Source of the DNA: JAFGTX01 sp942492225
GTDB taxonomy: Bacteria; Bacillota; Clostridia; Peptostreptococcales; Acidaminobacteraceae
DNA: 18,600 nt
Assembly (NCBI GenBank): GCA_942492225.1
Contig: CALODS010000076.1
Span: 1 to 18,600, forward strand
Reading direction: 5' to 3'
Numbering within the stretch: position 1 is the first letter of the stretch; each line of letters begins with the position of its first letter. The position numbers were made by a program, and so were the translations under genes. Below the pieces are notes generated by a model that was not told the DNA's origin, did no database searches, and saw nothing but the letters and a program-made list of their open reading frames with translations. Positions 6,640 through 13,501 of the stretch are shown here, piece by piece.

Positions 6640-6981
6640 ATGACCAAATGTTTTAGCTGTCCAGTCGAAGCAACTATTTCTCTAATTGGTGGCAAATACA
6701 AATCGCTTATCTTGTGGCATCTTAGAGATAAAACCTTAAGATTCAGTGAACTAAAAAAAATGATACCAAAAGCAACATCAAAAATGATGACACAACAATT
6801 AAGAGAGTTAGAAGCCGATAATTTGCTTCACAGAGAAGTTTACCCAGTCGTTCCACCAAAAGTGGAGTACAGTTTAACTGATTTTGGACGAGAATTATCG
6901 CCTATTTTAATGGCAATGTTTGAATTTGGTGAATTTTATATAGATAAAGTTGAAGGTATAACGCTTTGTTCCACAAAATAA
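6640..6981 (+). CDS. HxlR-family winged-helix transcriptional regulator
   Basis: From ATG 6640 the protein has 113 residues, the usual HxlR length. It carries the family N-terminus with C7 followed by PVEATISLIGGKYKSLILWHL (8-28). The recognition segment RFSELKKMIP (34-43) and the wing ending VEYSLTDFGREL (75-86) follow. The conserved Cys near the N-terminus is the redox-sensing residue in B. subtilis YodB and relatives; here there are Cys at 4, 7 and 110. Some HxlR proteins sense aldehydes, quinones or other electrophiles; the ligand here is unknown. An in-frame ATG at 6580 was rejected: it lies next to the promoter and lacks a ribosome site, whereas 6640 has AAAGGGGGG at 6624-6632. The small GNAT-like gene follows after 30 bases and is probably co-transcribed. 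Confidence 0.93.
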   Translation: MTKCFSCPVEATISLIGGKYKSLILWHLRDKTLRFSELKKMIPKATSKMMTQQLRELEADNLLHREVYPVVPPKVEYSLTDFGRELSPILMAMFEFGEFYIDKVEGITLCSTK

Positions 6982-7011
6982 TAAAGAGCTGTTTACAGCG
7001 TGGAGGATTTA

Positions 7012-7443
7012 ATGGAGTTAGTAAAAGTAGATAATTTTAGGGATGTGTATAATGATTCAGACATTTCGATGCTGATGAAGATGTGTCTTAGCAATCCAAC
7101 GGTTGGTAAGTTGCAAAGTGTTGCACAATCATTGTATGCGAAACAGCAGGGAATATTATATAAGGCTGTTATTGACGATGAAACAATAGGCATTATAGGT
7201 GTAAAAAAAATAAATAATGACCGTCTAGAATTATTTCACATGGCATTAAAAGAAGAATATAGAGGTAATAGACAATCAAGACGATTGATTTTAGGAATTC
7301 TGGAAGCAGAAGGAATTACTAAAATGTTTTGTGAAGCAGATCATAAGTTAGTACTGGTATTAAAGAGAGCCGGATTTAAATGTAAACTTATTGAAGATGA
7401 GATGTGGGGTTCAGAAACTTATATGTGTGAATTATCGTTATAG
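7012..7443 (+). CDS. Small GNAT-like N-acetyltransferase
   Basis: The 143-residue protein looks like a compact GNAT fold. Residues 56-78 (DETIGIIGVKKI... then LELFHMAL) fit the central beta strands. EEYRGNRQSRRLILGIL (81-97) fits the acetyl-CoA pyrophosphate loop and following helix, although the usual Gln/Arg-x-x-Gly-x-Gly/Ala is degenerate (RGNRQS). LKRAGFKCK (117-125) fits the late helix and strand. The substrate is unknown. The start is ATG 7012 with GGAGG at 7002-7006; a GTG at 7000 is part of the ribosome site itself and was rejected. It probably shares the HxlR transcript and ends before the terminator at 7490. The degenerate loop leaves room for an inactive or divergent member. Confidence 0.7.
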   Translation: MELVKVDNFRDVYNDSDISMLMKMCLSNPTVGKLQSVAQSLYAKQQGILYKAVIDDETIGIIGVKKINNDRLELFHMALKEEYRGNRQSRRLILGILEAEGITKMFCEADHKLVLVLKRAGFKCKLIEDEMWGSETYMCELSL

Positions 7444-7489
7444 TCCTACTAAATATTTCATAGAGATGAACTATTCATTGTTTTTTAAT

Positions 7490-7521
7490 AATCACTTCTG
7501 AGCAGATAGAAGTGATTTTTT
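7490..7521 (+). terminator. Intrinsic terminator of the HxlR-GNAT transcript
   Basis: AATCACTTCT (7490-7499) pairs perfectly with AGAAGTGATT (7508-7517) across an eight-base loop, and the stem runs into a T tract to 7521. Confidence 0.85.
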
Positions 7522-7565
7522 ATAGTCATAATAACTAAGTCAATAAATGAGAAAAAGAGGAACGT

Positions 7566-8159
7566 ATGAACTTTACGGTGATAGATTTTGAAACAGCTAA
7601 TAGCAAAAGAGCGAGTGCTTGTGCACTGGGAATTGTTAAAGTAGAAAATGGTATAATTGTTGAAAAAAATGCTTGGTTCATTAAACCTGATGATATGCGT
7701 TTTGATGGAATGAATGTTGCAATTCATGGGATTCGACCTGAACAAGTAATGAATATGCCTGAATTTGATGAATTGTTTCATACCGTTTTCAAAGATAAAC
7801 TAGAGAATCAATTGGTGGTAGCTCATAATGCAAGTTTTGATATGAGTGTCTTACGAAAGTCATTAGAGCTTTATGATATAGATTTTCCGTGTTTTGATTA
7901 TCTTTGCACTGTAAAAGTCGCTCAAAAGACTTGGGCGGATTTATACAATCATAAACTAGATACACTCTCACACTTTTTAAATTTTGAATTTAAGCATCAT
8001 GATGCTTTGGATGATTGTTTGGCATGTGCAAATGTTTTAATCAAGGCATGTGAAAAGGAGAATGTTTTAACGCCACTTGATTTAGCAGATAAATTAAAAT
8101 TGCAAGTCGGAAAATTATATAAGGGTGGATATAAAGCGTGTAGTGTTACAAGAAAATAA
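7566..8159 (+). CDS. DEDDh 3'-5' exonuclease (DNA polymerase III epsilon-like)
   Basis: The 197-residue protein is a stand-alone DEDDh exonuclease domain with a short C-terminal extension. All catalytic residues are visible: D7 and E9 in VIDFET (Exo I), D92 in AHNASFD (Exo II), and H145 with D150 in HHDALDD (Exo III, HxAxxD pattern). These enzymes remove nucleotides from DNA or RNA 3' ends using two metal ions. The physiological substrate of this free-standing version is unknown; it may act in DNA repair or RNA turnover. ATG 7566 has AGAGGA about five bases upstream. The stop codon directly abuts an ATG at 8160, but the downstream gene probably starts at GTG 8196. The tail after about residue 165 (TPLDLADKLKL...) carries no known motif. 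Confidence 0.92.
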   Translation: MNFTVIDFETANSKRASACALGIVKVENGIIVEKNAWFIKPDDMRFDGMNVAIHGIRPEQVMNMPEFDELFHTVFKDKLENQLVVAHNASFDMSVLRKSLELYDIDFPCFDYLCTVKVAQKTWADLYNHKLDTLSHFLNFEFKHHDALDDCLACANVLIKACEKENVLTPLDLADKLKLQVGKLYKGGYKACSVTRK

Positions 8160-8195
8160 ATGTTAAAAAATTATAGATTCTTAGGAGTGAATAAA

Positions 8196-8414
8196 GTGGA
8201 CAAAGTGAAAATTGGTGGCATATATAAACATTTTAAGGGAAATCTTTATAAAGTTCTTAATGTGGCAGTACATAGTGAAACAGAAGAAAAAATGGTTGTC
8301 TATATGAAACTATATGACGATTATAGCGTGTGGGTAAGGCCCTATGATATGTTTATAGATAAAAAAGAACACGGTGATAAATTGGTGCGACGATTTGAGC
8401 TTCAAGAAGGATAA
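8196..8414 (+). CDS. DUF1653 family protein
   Basis: This short protein (72 residues from GTG 8196) matches the DUF1653 pattern: GGIYKHFKGNLYKV near the start, then AVHSETEEKMVVYMKLY, VWVRPYDMF and a final RRFE. No biochemical function is established for the family. GTG 8196 is preferred because TAGGAG at 8182-8187 sits eight bases before it and the conserved domain begins right after. ATG 8160 would add 12 unconserved residues and has no ribosome site. It lies 36 bases after the exonuclease stop and is probably on the same transcript. A hairpin at 8416-8440 may end the transcript. Confidence 0.85.
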   Translation: MDKVKIGGIYKHFKGNLYKVLNVAVHSETEEKMVVYMKLYDDYSVWVRPYDMFIDKKEHGDKLVRRFELQEG

Positions 8415-8415
8415 A

Positions 8416-8440
8416 ATCAACCAATGTGGTTGTTTGATTA
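8416..8440 (+). terminator. Weak hairpin after the DUF1653 gene
   Basis: CAACCA and TGGTTG pair around ATG, and outer AATCAA and TTGATT can pair if a bulge is allowed. No poly-T run follows, so termination is doubtful. It overlaps the -35 box of the next promoter. Confidence 0.25.
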
Positions 8441-8457
8441 TTAATAGATACTATGAT
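8430..8457 (+). promoter_or_regulatory. Candidate promoter of the phnA/yjdM-like gene
   Basis: TTGTTT (8430-8435) and TATGAT (8452-8457) are 16 bases apart, with the start codon about 50 bases downstream. Each box has four or five consensus bases. Confidence 0.45.
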
Positions 8458-8505
8458 AACATATGTTGTTGTAAGTTTAGAGAGAACTGAAGTGGAGGAA
8501 TGAAA

Positions 8506-8844
8506 ATGCAAGAGTTACCAAGTTGCCCAAAGTGCAATTCAGCATATACTTATGAAGATGGCAATTTATTTATCTGCCCTGAATGTGCAAATGAGTGGAC
8601 TGCATCGGAATCAAGCGTCGCAGAAGAAGATGGTATTGTAAAAGACGCAAACGGCAATGTATTGCAAAATGGTGATACAGTTACAGTAATCAAAGATTTA
8701 AAAGTAAAGGGTAGTTCATCTGTTGTAAAAATCGGTACAAAAGTAAAAAACATTAAACTTGTAGATGGAGATCATGATATTGATTGTAAAATTGATGGTT
8801 TTGGTGCGATGTCTTTAAAGTCACAATATGTAAAAAAAGTGTAA
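8506..8844 (+). CDS. yjdM: PhnA/YjdM family zinc-ribbon protein
   Basis: The 113-codon frame from ATG 8506 encodes 112 residues, matching the family. An N-terminal zinc ribbon has C7-P-K-C10 and C24-P-E-C27. A linker and a C-terminal PhnA domain follow, with DANGNVLQNGDTVTVIKDLKVKGSS around 46-70 and the end region KIDGFGAMSLKSQYVKKV. The old name (alkylphosphonate uptake) comes from the E. coli phn locus, but the family is widespread without phosphonate genes and none are seen here, so no role is claimed. The start is set at 8506 because GGAGGA (8494-8499) touches the ATG at 8500 and is correctly spaced only for 8506. The gene is monocistronic. Confidence 0.9.
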   Translation: MQELPSCPKCNSAYTYEDGNLFICPECANEWTASESSVAEEDGIVKDANGNVLQNGDTVTVIKDLKVKGSSSVVKIGTKVKNIKLVDGDHDIDCKIDGFGAMSLKSQYVKKV

Positions 8845-8849
8845 AATTC

Positions 8850-8879
8850 AAAAAGTCGGTCTTGTACTGGCTTTTTTTT
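8850..8879 (+). terminator. Intrinsic terminator after yjdM
   Basis: AAAAAGTCGGT (8850-8860) pairs with ACTGGCTTTTT (8866-8876), with two G-U pairs and a five-base loop, and the T run continues to 8879. Confidence 0.85.
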
Positions 8880-8904
8880 ATGGTGTAGTGTCATTAATTT
8901 AAGG

Positions 8905-8910
8905 TATAAT
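8905..8910 (+). promoter_or_regulatory. Likely -10 box of the GGDEF gene
   Basis: A perfect TATAAT follows AAGG, 29 bases before the start codon. No good -35 is seen at 16-18 bases, so an activator or an AT-rich upstream element may be needed. Confidence 0.45.
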
Positions 8911-8938
8911 AGTGGTATTAAATGTTTAGGGTGATCAT

Positions 8939-10783
8939 ATGAATCAAAATAGAGGTAACGAAAAAAACTTTATAAATTGTACTTCTTTTAATGATGCAAT
9001 CAAGAACGGAGAGCACATGAATGAACAATACAAGTGCGCAATGAAGATGGCATCTATTGGTCTATGGGAATGGCTCTTAGAAACGGATGATGTCTTGCTA
9101 TCAGATGAAATTTTTGAATTGACCAGTCTTGAACAAGAAAATTTTGACGGGAAAATAACTTATATTGTTGGTAAACTTATTCATTTAGAAGATCGTGTAA
9201 AGTTTATGAAATCCATGGCACTTGTTCGAAGACAGGGGATTGTTCGCAATTTGGTGTATAGAATAAATCATAGAGATAAAGAAGAGTGCTGGGTCAAATT
9301 TGAGAGTCAATTAATAAAAGATGACGAAGGTAAAGTAATAAAACTAATAGGCACAATACAGGAAGTTACAGAAAGTTATAAAGAAAAAATAGACACAGAA
9401 CACAGACTGGCGTTTATGGAGTCTATACTTGAAAGCCTTCCAACACCGATTTATTACAAAGGTGTAGATGGCGAATATAAGTACTGTAATGAGGCATTAC
9501 TTAAATTTATGGGCCAACATAGAAATAAATTAATTGGAAAAACTGTTGAAGGTATTATTCCAAATGATTTGGCACAAATGTATCAATATGCAGACGAATC
9601 ATTGTTAACCAATAAAGAGTCACAAATGTTTGAAGGTAAAGTTCCGCATAAAGATGGGTCTTACCATACGGTGCTATTTAGTAAAGCTGCACATGTAAGC
9701 GCACAAGGTAAGGTACAAGGAATTGTAGGTGTTATGCAGGATATATCGAATCAGAAATCGATTGAACGTGAAGAGCAAATGCTTTATAAAGCTAAAGATG
9801 TTTTTTTGACAATCAACAGAAATATGATGTCCTACAAAAATGAAAAAGAATTTTTAAATATTATTCAAAATCGTTTACATGAAGTGTTTGATAAAGCCCA
9901 ACAATCAACTGTATTAGAATTGAATGACGACAATACGCTTACAATCTTGATTAACAGTGGCTACGATTATGATGAATCAAATAATTTTGTGATACCACTA
10001 GAAGAGAGTTTTATGTGGATAGAATCCGATGGGTTAATGGATATTTCTCATGTGATCAATGATATCCAACGGTACACACAAGGTGGAAACCAGAAGGTTG
10101 TTGCCACAGAAGATGGGGGCGAGGTTCAATCATCATTGATGATTCCACTTGTTGTAGAGGGTTCTTTGAAGTGGATACTGTCATTTGATAGTAAGGATAA
10201 TTATGTGTTTGATGATATTGATCAATTTGTAGCAGAGTATATTCGTGAGGAGCTACCTACTGTCTACCGTATGTTTGAGTTATATCAAAAAACATTAATG
10301 CTTTCTCGATATGACGGTTTAACCGGTTTAATGAACCGACGTTACTATGAGTATGTTCTTGAAGAGAAGTTGCACCGCGCAGAATATAATAAGGAATCTT
10401 TAGTACTCGTCCTATTTGATCTAGATGGATTGAAAAAAATTAATGATAATAATGGTCACCATGCAGGTGATCACTACCTAAAATCATTTGTTGCGGCATT
10501 AAAGTCTAATTTTAAACAAGAAGATAGCCTGGCAAGAATAGGTGGCGATGAATTCACAGGTGCTTTTGGTGATGCAGATATTGCAGAACTTATCAATGTT
10601 ATTGAGAATATGAGAGCAGTATTTGAAACCAATGTGATGACTTGCGAAGGCATCGATTTTTATGGAAGTTTTAGTTACGGTTTATCAATTTACCCAGAAG
10701 ATAGTAAAGACATGTCTCATCTCCTTCAATTAGCAGATGAAAAAATGTATAAAGATAAGTTAAGGAATAGAAAGAAAGAGTGA
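8939..10783 (+). CDS. PAS-PAS-GAF-GGDEF diguanylate cyclase
   Basis: The 614-residue protein has no membrane segment. Order: PAS 1 (about 35-145, with SIGLWEWLLETD), PAS 2 (about 160-272, with ESLPTPIYYKGVDGEYKYCN), a GAF-like sensor (about 285-445), then GGDEF (455-612) opening with YDGLTGLMNRR at 458-468. The active-site loop is intact: RIGGDEF with GGDEF at 535-539. FDLDGLKKIND (493-503) supplies the metal and guanine contacts. It should make cyclic-di-GMP from two GTP. The inhibitory I-site, nine residues before the loop, reads KQED instead of RxxD, so product inhibition is likely weak. The sensor ligands are unknown; no haem or flavin motif was recognised. AGGGTGATC (8928-8936) precedes the ATG closely. 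It is monocistronic. Confidence 0.93.
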   Translation: MNQNRGNEKNFINCTSFNDAIKNGEHMNEQYKCAMKMASIGLWEWLLETDDVLLSDEIFELTSLEQENFDGKITYIVGKLIHLEDRVKFMKSMALVRRQGIVRNLVYRINHRDKEECWVKFESQLIKDDEGKVIKLIGTIQEVTESYKEKIDTEHRLAFMESILESLPTPIYYKGVDGEYKYCNEALLKFMGQHRNKLIGKTVEGIIPNDLAQMYQYADESLLTNKESQMFEGKVPHKDGSYHTVLFSKAAHVSAQGKVQGIVGVMQDISNQKSIEREEQMLYKAKDVFLTINRNMMSYKNEKEFLNIIQNRLHEVFDKAQQSTVLELNDDNTLTILINSGYDYDESNNFVIPLEESFMWIESDGLMDISHVINDIQRYTQGGNQKVVATEDGGEVQSSLMIPLVVEGSLKWILSFDSKDNYVFDDIDQFVAEYIREELPTVYRMFELYQKTLMLSRYDGLTGLMNRRYYEYVLEEKLHRAEYNKESLVLVLFDLDGLKKINDNNGHHAGDHYLKSFVAALKSNFKQEDSLARIGGDEFTGAFGDADIAELINVIENMRAVFETNVMTCEGIDFYGSFSYGLSIYPEDSKDMSHLLQLADEKMYKDKLRNRKKE

Positions 10784-10788
10784 CACAC

Positions 10789-10825
10789 AAAAAGCAAATT
10801 GCGTTAAGTGAGTTGCTTTTTTTTT
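10789..10825 (+). terminator. Intrinsic terminator after the GGDEF gene
   Basis: AAAAAGCAA (10789-10797) pairs with TTGCTTTTT (10813-10821) and the T tract continues to 10825. The loop is 15 bases. Confidence 0.8.
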
Positions 10826-10858
10826 GAAATTTATCCCTTGTTATTATTACTTTTTAAA

Positions 10859-10885
10859 TTGTCATATTGAAGAAAATACTATAAT
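10859..10885 (+). promoter_or_regulatory. Candidate promoter of the SRPBCC-like gene
   Basis: TTGTCA (10859-10864) and a perfect TATAAT (10880-10885) are 15 bases apart, slightly short. Transcription would begin near 10892, which excludes the GTG at 10896 as start and supports ATG 10932. Confidence 0.5.
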
Positions 10886-10931
10886 GATTTAGAAAGTGTA
10901 CAAAGGGTATTTGTTTTATGAGGTGATTCTG

Positions 10932-11363
10932 ATGAAATATACTTGTGAGGTGTGGATAGATTTACCGAGGGATAAAGTGATTTCTTTATTTGATAATAAG
11001 GATAATTTATTTACTTGGGAAGAGGGATTGAAAAGTTTCGACATTATTTCTGGTAGTCATGGCACTGAAGGCTTTAAGTATAAGTTGGTTTATAATAGAA
11101 ATGATAGAGAAATGGTTAGGGTTACAACGATAGAGAATTATGATTTCCCGGGGAAAATGATCGCGATTCATGAAGAGAAAAATATCTGGAATAGATGTAT
11201 CAATATTTATGAGGAACATGATAATAAGACCCTTTGGCAAATAGAAAATGAATTTATCGGTAGTGGTATTATGAAAGTGATGATGTCCGTTAGAAAGAAA
11301 CTATTTATAAAAGAAACATTGTTGTACATGAACAGATTTAAAAAATTTGCTGAAAAACAATAA
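10932..11363 (+). CDS. SRPBCC (START-like) domain protein of unknown function
   Basis: The 143-residue protein starts with the typical SRPBCC strand-helix opening (KYTCEVWIDLPRDKVISLFDN, from residue 2 on). WEEGLKSFDIISGSHGTEGFK follows, then alternating strands and a long C-terminal helix ending MNRFKKFAEKQ. The fold encloses a hydrophobic ligand cavity; members range from polyketide cyclases to stress-response proteins, so no ligand is assigned. ATG 10932 is preferred over GTG 10896 because AGGTGAT (10921-10927) sits just before it and the predicted transcript starts near 10892. The stop is 47 bases before the next start codon with no terminator between, so the CGGC-domain gene may be co-transcribed. 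Confidence 0.75.
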   Translation: MKYTCEVWIDLPRDKVISLFDNKDNLFTWEEGLKSFDIISGSHGTEGFKYKLVYNRNDREMVRVTTIENYDFPGKMIAIHEEKNIWNRCINIYEEHDNKTLWQIENEFIGSGIMKVMMSVRKKLFIKETLLYMNRFKKFAEKQ

Positions 11364-11410
11364 TCTATGATAATCTGAATTAAAATAGGATATTTTTGGA
11401 GGAAAACATC

Positions 11411-11821
11411 ATGAGTATAAAAGAAGTGTTAATCATTCAATGTGCTATTGCGCATAATCGTTGTAGTGGCTTTGCTTGTACAAAATCATTTTATGATAGA
11501 ACAGGAACATTTGAAGGTTATGAGGAAGATGTTCGTTATCTATCATTTACTTGTGGAGGGTGTTGTGGCAAAAGTGTTGCAGCGAAAATAGAACATTATG
11601 GAAAGAAATCAAAAAAACATAATGGTTTTTCAAAAGACGAAGTTGCTGTTCATTTAGCATCTTGTATGGTAACAGATAACCATCACTATGACCGTTGTCC
11701 CCATGTAGATTATATAAAAAATATTATCAACAAACATGGTTATAAAAACGTAACAGAGGGATCATATATCAGTAAAAATGCTGAGCGAAGAAGAACGGAA
11801 GGGCAATATAAGTCTTACTAA
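11411..11821 (+). CDS. CGGC-domain protein, putative metal-binding
   Basis: The protein has 136 residues and eight Cys, at 11, 18, 23, 48, 51, 52, 85 and 96, the signature being CGGCCGK (48-54). His residues also cluster (H81, H91, H92, H98). The CGGC-domain family is proposed to bind a metal from its conserved Cys and His; no reaction is established. The tail from about 113 is polar and basic (KNAERRRTE). ATG 11411 is preferred, with GGAGGA at 11398-11403 seven bases upstream; the longer frame would begin at a TTG inside that site. It probably shares the SRPBCC transcript. No clear terminator is seen after it: the 11822-11913 stretch has only A/T-rich sequence. Confidence 0.82.
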   Translation: MSIKEVLIIQCAIAHNRCSGFACTKSFYDRTGTFEGYEEDVRYLSFTCGGCCGKSVAAKIEHYGKKSKKHNGFSKDEVAVHLASCMVTDNHHYDRCPHVDYIKNIINKHGYKNVTEGSYISKNAERRRTEGQYKSY

Positions 11822-11913
11822 TAGACCATAACCGCATATAATTTTTTCTTATTTTAAAAAATGTGGGAACTTTTTTATTCCTGTGTCTTCTAATCTTTAT
11901 AAAAAAAAACGAC

Positions 11914-11928
11914 AATAGCGAGGCTATT
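11914..11928 (+). promoter_or_regulatory. Hairpin just upstream of the stalk-protein ribosome site
   Basis: AATAGC (11914-11919) and GCTATT (11923-11928) form a perfect 6-bp stem with a GAG triloop, two bases before GGAGGAG. A run of nine A precedes it (11901-11909). It could stabilise the 5' end or influence ribosome access. Confidence 0.35.
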
Positions 11929-11942
11929 ATGGAGGAGAAAAA

Positions 11943-12719
11943 ATGAAAAGATTAGTAAGTAGTTTTCTTATAGGAATGATGGTTGTTTCAGCAGGTGCCA
12001 CTTTTGCAAACACAATGACAATTGAACCGATATTAATTTCTGAGTCGATTCACAATGAAAATATGATAAAAGAAAATTCTGTTGAAGAAGACCAGATTGT
12101 AACGACACAAATAAAAGGTGTTATTGCATGTGAATTAGAAGGAATATCAGCTGAAGTAAAAAACATTGAGATGATATTGTCACCAAGATTAGTTGGTGGG
12201 GTAATGATGGTTCCTCTTGCAGAAACATTAAGAACACTTGGCTATACTGTCGTTTGGAACAGTGAAACAAATTCTATAGATATTAATAAAGGTGCACAAT
12301 GGACATCTATCACATTGGGTAAGAATGCTTATTTTAAAAATAGAATGGCACCAAAACCATTAAGTTCAATGCCAATAAGCATAGATAATCATACATTTGT
12401 ACCATTAGAATTTTTCACTGATATCTTGGATTTAGGATTAGCAATTGAAAACGGCAATATTACTATTAATGAAAATATGATGGCCATTCACAGTGGATAT
12501 GTGAAGTCGTTGGAATCTGATGAGACGGGCGCTTTGACCATTACAATAACGAAGGATATGAATTCTACTGAAATTGCTGATCTAACAATTATTCATACTT
12601 CAACAGCCTATACCTATATGAATAAACAAGCAGTTGTCGGTGAAATGATTCATGCGATTACACCACCTATAATGACGATGAGTTTGCCAGGTCAAACATC
12701 AGCACATGTTATTTACTAA
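11943..12719 (+). CDS. Secreted protein with copper amine oxidase N-terminal (stalk) domain
   Basis: The 258 residues begin with a signal peptide: basic MKR, hydrophobic core about 4-16, likely cleavage after A19 or A22. An acidic, Thr/Ser-bearing linker (about 23-75) leads to a copper-amine-oxidase N1 stalk domain (about 80-176). Its marks are VPLAETLRTLGYTVVWNSETNSIDI (90-114), the ITLGKNAY turn and FVPLEFFTDILDLGL (152-166). Residues 180-258 form a beta-rich tail of unknown type. No catalytic oxidase domain is present. In Clostridia these stalk domains are common on secreted or wall-associated proteins, often in tandem, and bind no copper in most cases. GGAGGAG (11931-11937) precedes the ATG. 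Function unknown; export and stalk domain are the supported parts. Confidence 0.85.
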   Translation: MKRLVSSFLIGMMVVSAGATFANTMTIEPILISESIHNENMIKENSVEEDQIVTTQIKGVIACELEGISAEVKNIEMILSPRLVGGVMMVPLAETLRTLGYTVVWNSETNSIDINKGAQWTSITLGKNAYFKNRMAPKPLSSMPISIDNHTFVPLEFFTDILDLGLAIENGNITINENMMAIHSGYVKSLESDETGALTITITKDMNSTEIADLTIIHTSTAYTYMNKQAVVGEMIHAITPPIMTMSLPGQTSAHVIY

Positions 12720-12726
12720 TATATAT

Positions 12727-12764
12727 ATCCCACTTCAGAAGCATTTTAATGGAGTGGGATTTTT
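12727..12764 (+). terminator. Intrinsic terminator after the stalk-protein gene
   Basis: ATCCCACTT (12727-12735) pairs with GAGTGGGAT (12752-12760), one G-U pair, 16-base loop, followed by TTTT and an A/T tail. Confidence 0.8.
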
Positions 12765-12777
12765 AATTTGAGTAAGG

Positions 12778-12783
12778 TATAAT
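12778..12783 (+). promoter_or_regulatory. Likely -10 box of the acetyltransferase gene
   Basis: TATAAT follows AAGG, in nearly the same context as 8901-8910. No convincing -35 is seen. The leader to the ATG at 12890 would be about 100 bases, longer than elsewhere in the window, with no clear structure beyond a short GGTG/CACC dyad near 12808-12820. Confidence 0.35.
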
Positions 12784-12889
12784 GATATTACTAATAAAGA
12801 TTTTTAAGGTGATATACACCACTTTCTTTCAAGAATTAAGTTAACGGGTTGGAGAGGAAATAATTTAAAAAAGGATGATGGAGGGTAAG

Positions 12890-13426
12890 ATGAGTAATAT
12901 ATTGTTTCATAATCTAGAAACGCCTTTACTTCAATTTAAACAAATGGTTATGGAGGATGTTCAAGCCATTCATACATATGCATCTGATGAAGATGTATCA
13001 AGATTTATCGGATGGCCATTGATGAAATCCATAGAAGAAACAGAAGATTTTGTTACTGAAATGATGGCAAAGGAAGTCTCTGGAACTCATATCTATGCCA
13101 ATATCATAGAAAAAAGAACGAATGAAGTGATTGGTACAGTAATGATATTTAATATTGACCCTATAGCAAACAAGGCTGAAGTCGGTTATGTGTTTAGGAA
13201 AGATACTTGGGGACGTGGTTATTGTTCTGAAGCATTGGAAAAAATTTGTGATCACGGATTTAAAGTTTTAGACTTACATAAAATTCATGCCCAAGTAACG
13301 GATTCAAATATTGGATCAAGTCGAGTATTAGAAAAAAATAAATTTATTAAAGAAGGACATTTGAAGGATCATTATTATATTGATAACCAGTACTTCGATT
13401 GTTTATTATATGGAAGAATTAAGTAA
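12890..13426 (+). CDS. GNAT acetyltransferase, RimJ/RimL-like
   Basis: The 178-residue protein has the RimJ/RimL (Acetyltransf_3) layout. Substrate-side helices include RFIGWPLMKSIEETEDFV (38-55). Strands IIEKRTNEVIGTVMIFNI and EVGYVF follow. The acetyl-CoA loop lies in KDTWGRGYCSEALEKI (104-119; R-G-x-x-x-E-A form). HKIHAQVTDSNIGSSRVLEKNKF (130-152) is typical, ending in YGRIK. Such enzymes acetylate ribosomal protein N-termini or diverse small molecules; the substrate here is unknown. ATG 12890 is chosen with GGAGGG (12880-12885) upstream, although the spacing is short. ATG 12875 or 12878 would sit directly on an AAGG, too close. It is monocistronic with a strong terminator. Confidence 0.9.
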   Translation: MSNILFHNLETPLLQFKQMVMEDVQAIHTYASDEDVSRFIGWPLMKSIEETEDFVTEMMAKEVSGTHIYANIIEKRTNEVIGTVMIFNIDPIANKAEVGYVFRKDTWGRGYCSEALEKICDHGFKVLDLHKIHAQVTDSNIGSSRVLEKNKFIKEGHLKDHYYIDNQYFDCLLYGRIK

Positions 13427-13430
13427 TGAT

Positions 13431-13458
13431 AAAACAGACCGAGTGTCTGTTTTTTTTT
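13431..13458 (+). terminator. Intrinsic terminator after the acetyltransferase gene
   Basis: AAAACAGAC (13431-13439) pairs perfectly with GTCTGTTTT (13445-13453) around a five-base loop, followed by T to 13458. Confidence 0.9.
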
Positions 13459-13501
13459 AGGGTATCAATAAGTTAAGTATTGTAATGAAAGGGTGATCGT
13501 C

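Noticed and set aside
8506..8844. Phosphonate metabolism implied by the PhnA name
   Set aside because: The name is historical, and no C-P lyase, phosphonate transport or phosphonatase gene is present in the window.
289..10783. HD-GYP and GGDEF proteins as a paired cyclic-di-GMP circuit
   Set aside because: They lie on opposite strands about 7.5 kb apart with many unrelated genes and terminators between; both families are common in clostridial genomes.
11822..11900. Terminator after the CGGC-domain gene
   Set aside because: GGAA/TTCC around a T-rich loop at about 11866-11881 gives only four or five base pairs and no T tract after it.
12784..12889. Riboswitch or structured leader before the acetyltransferase gene
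   Set aside because: The leader of about 100 bases has only a 4-bp GGTG/CACC dyad and no recognisable aptamer motif.
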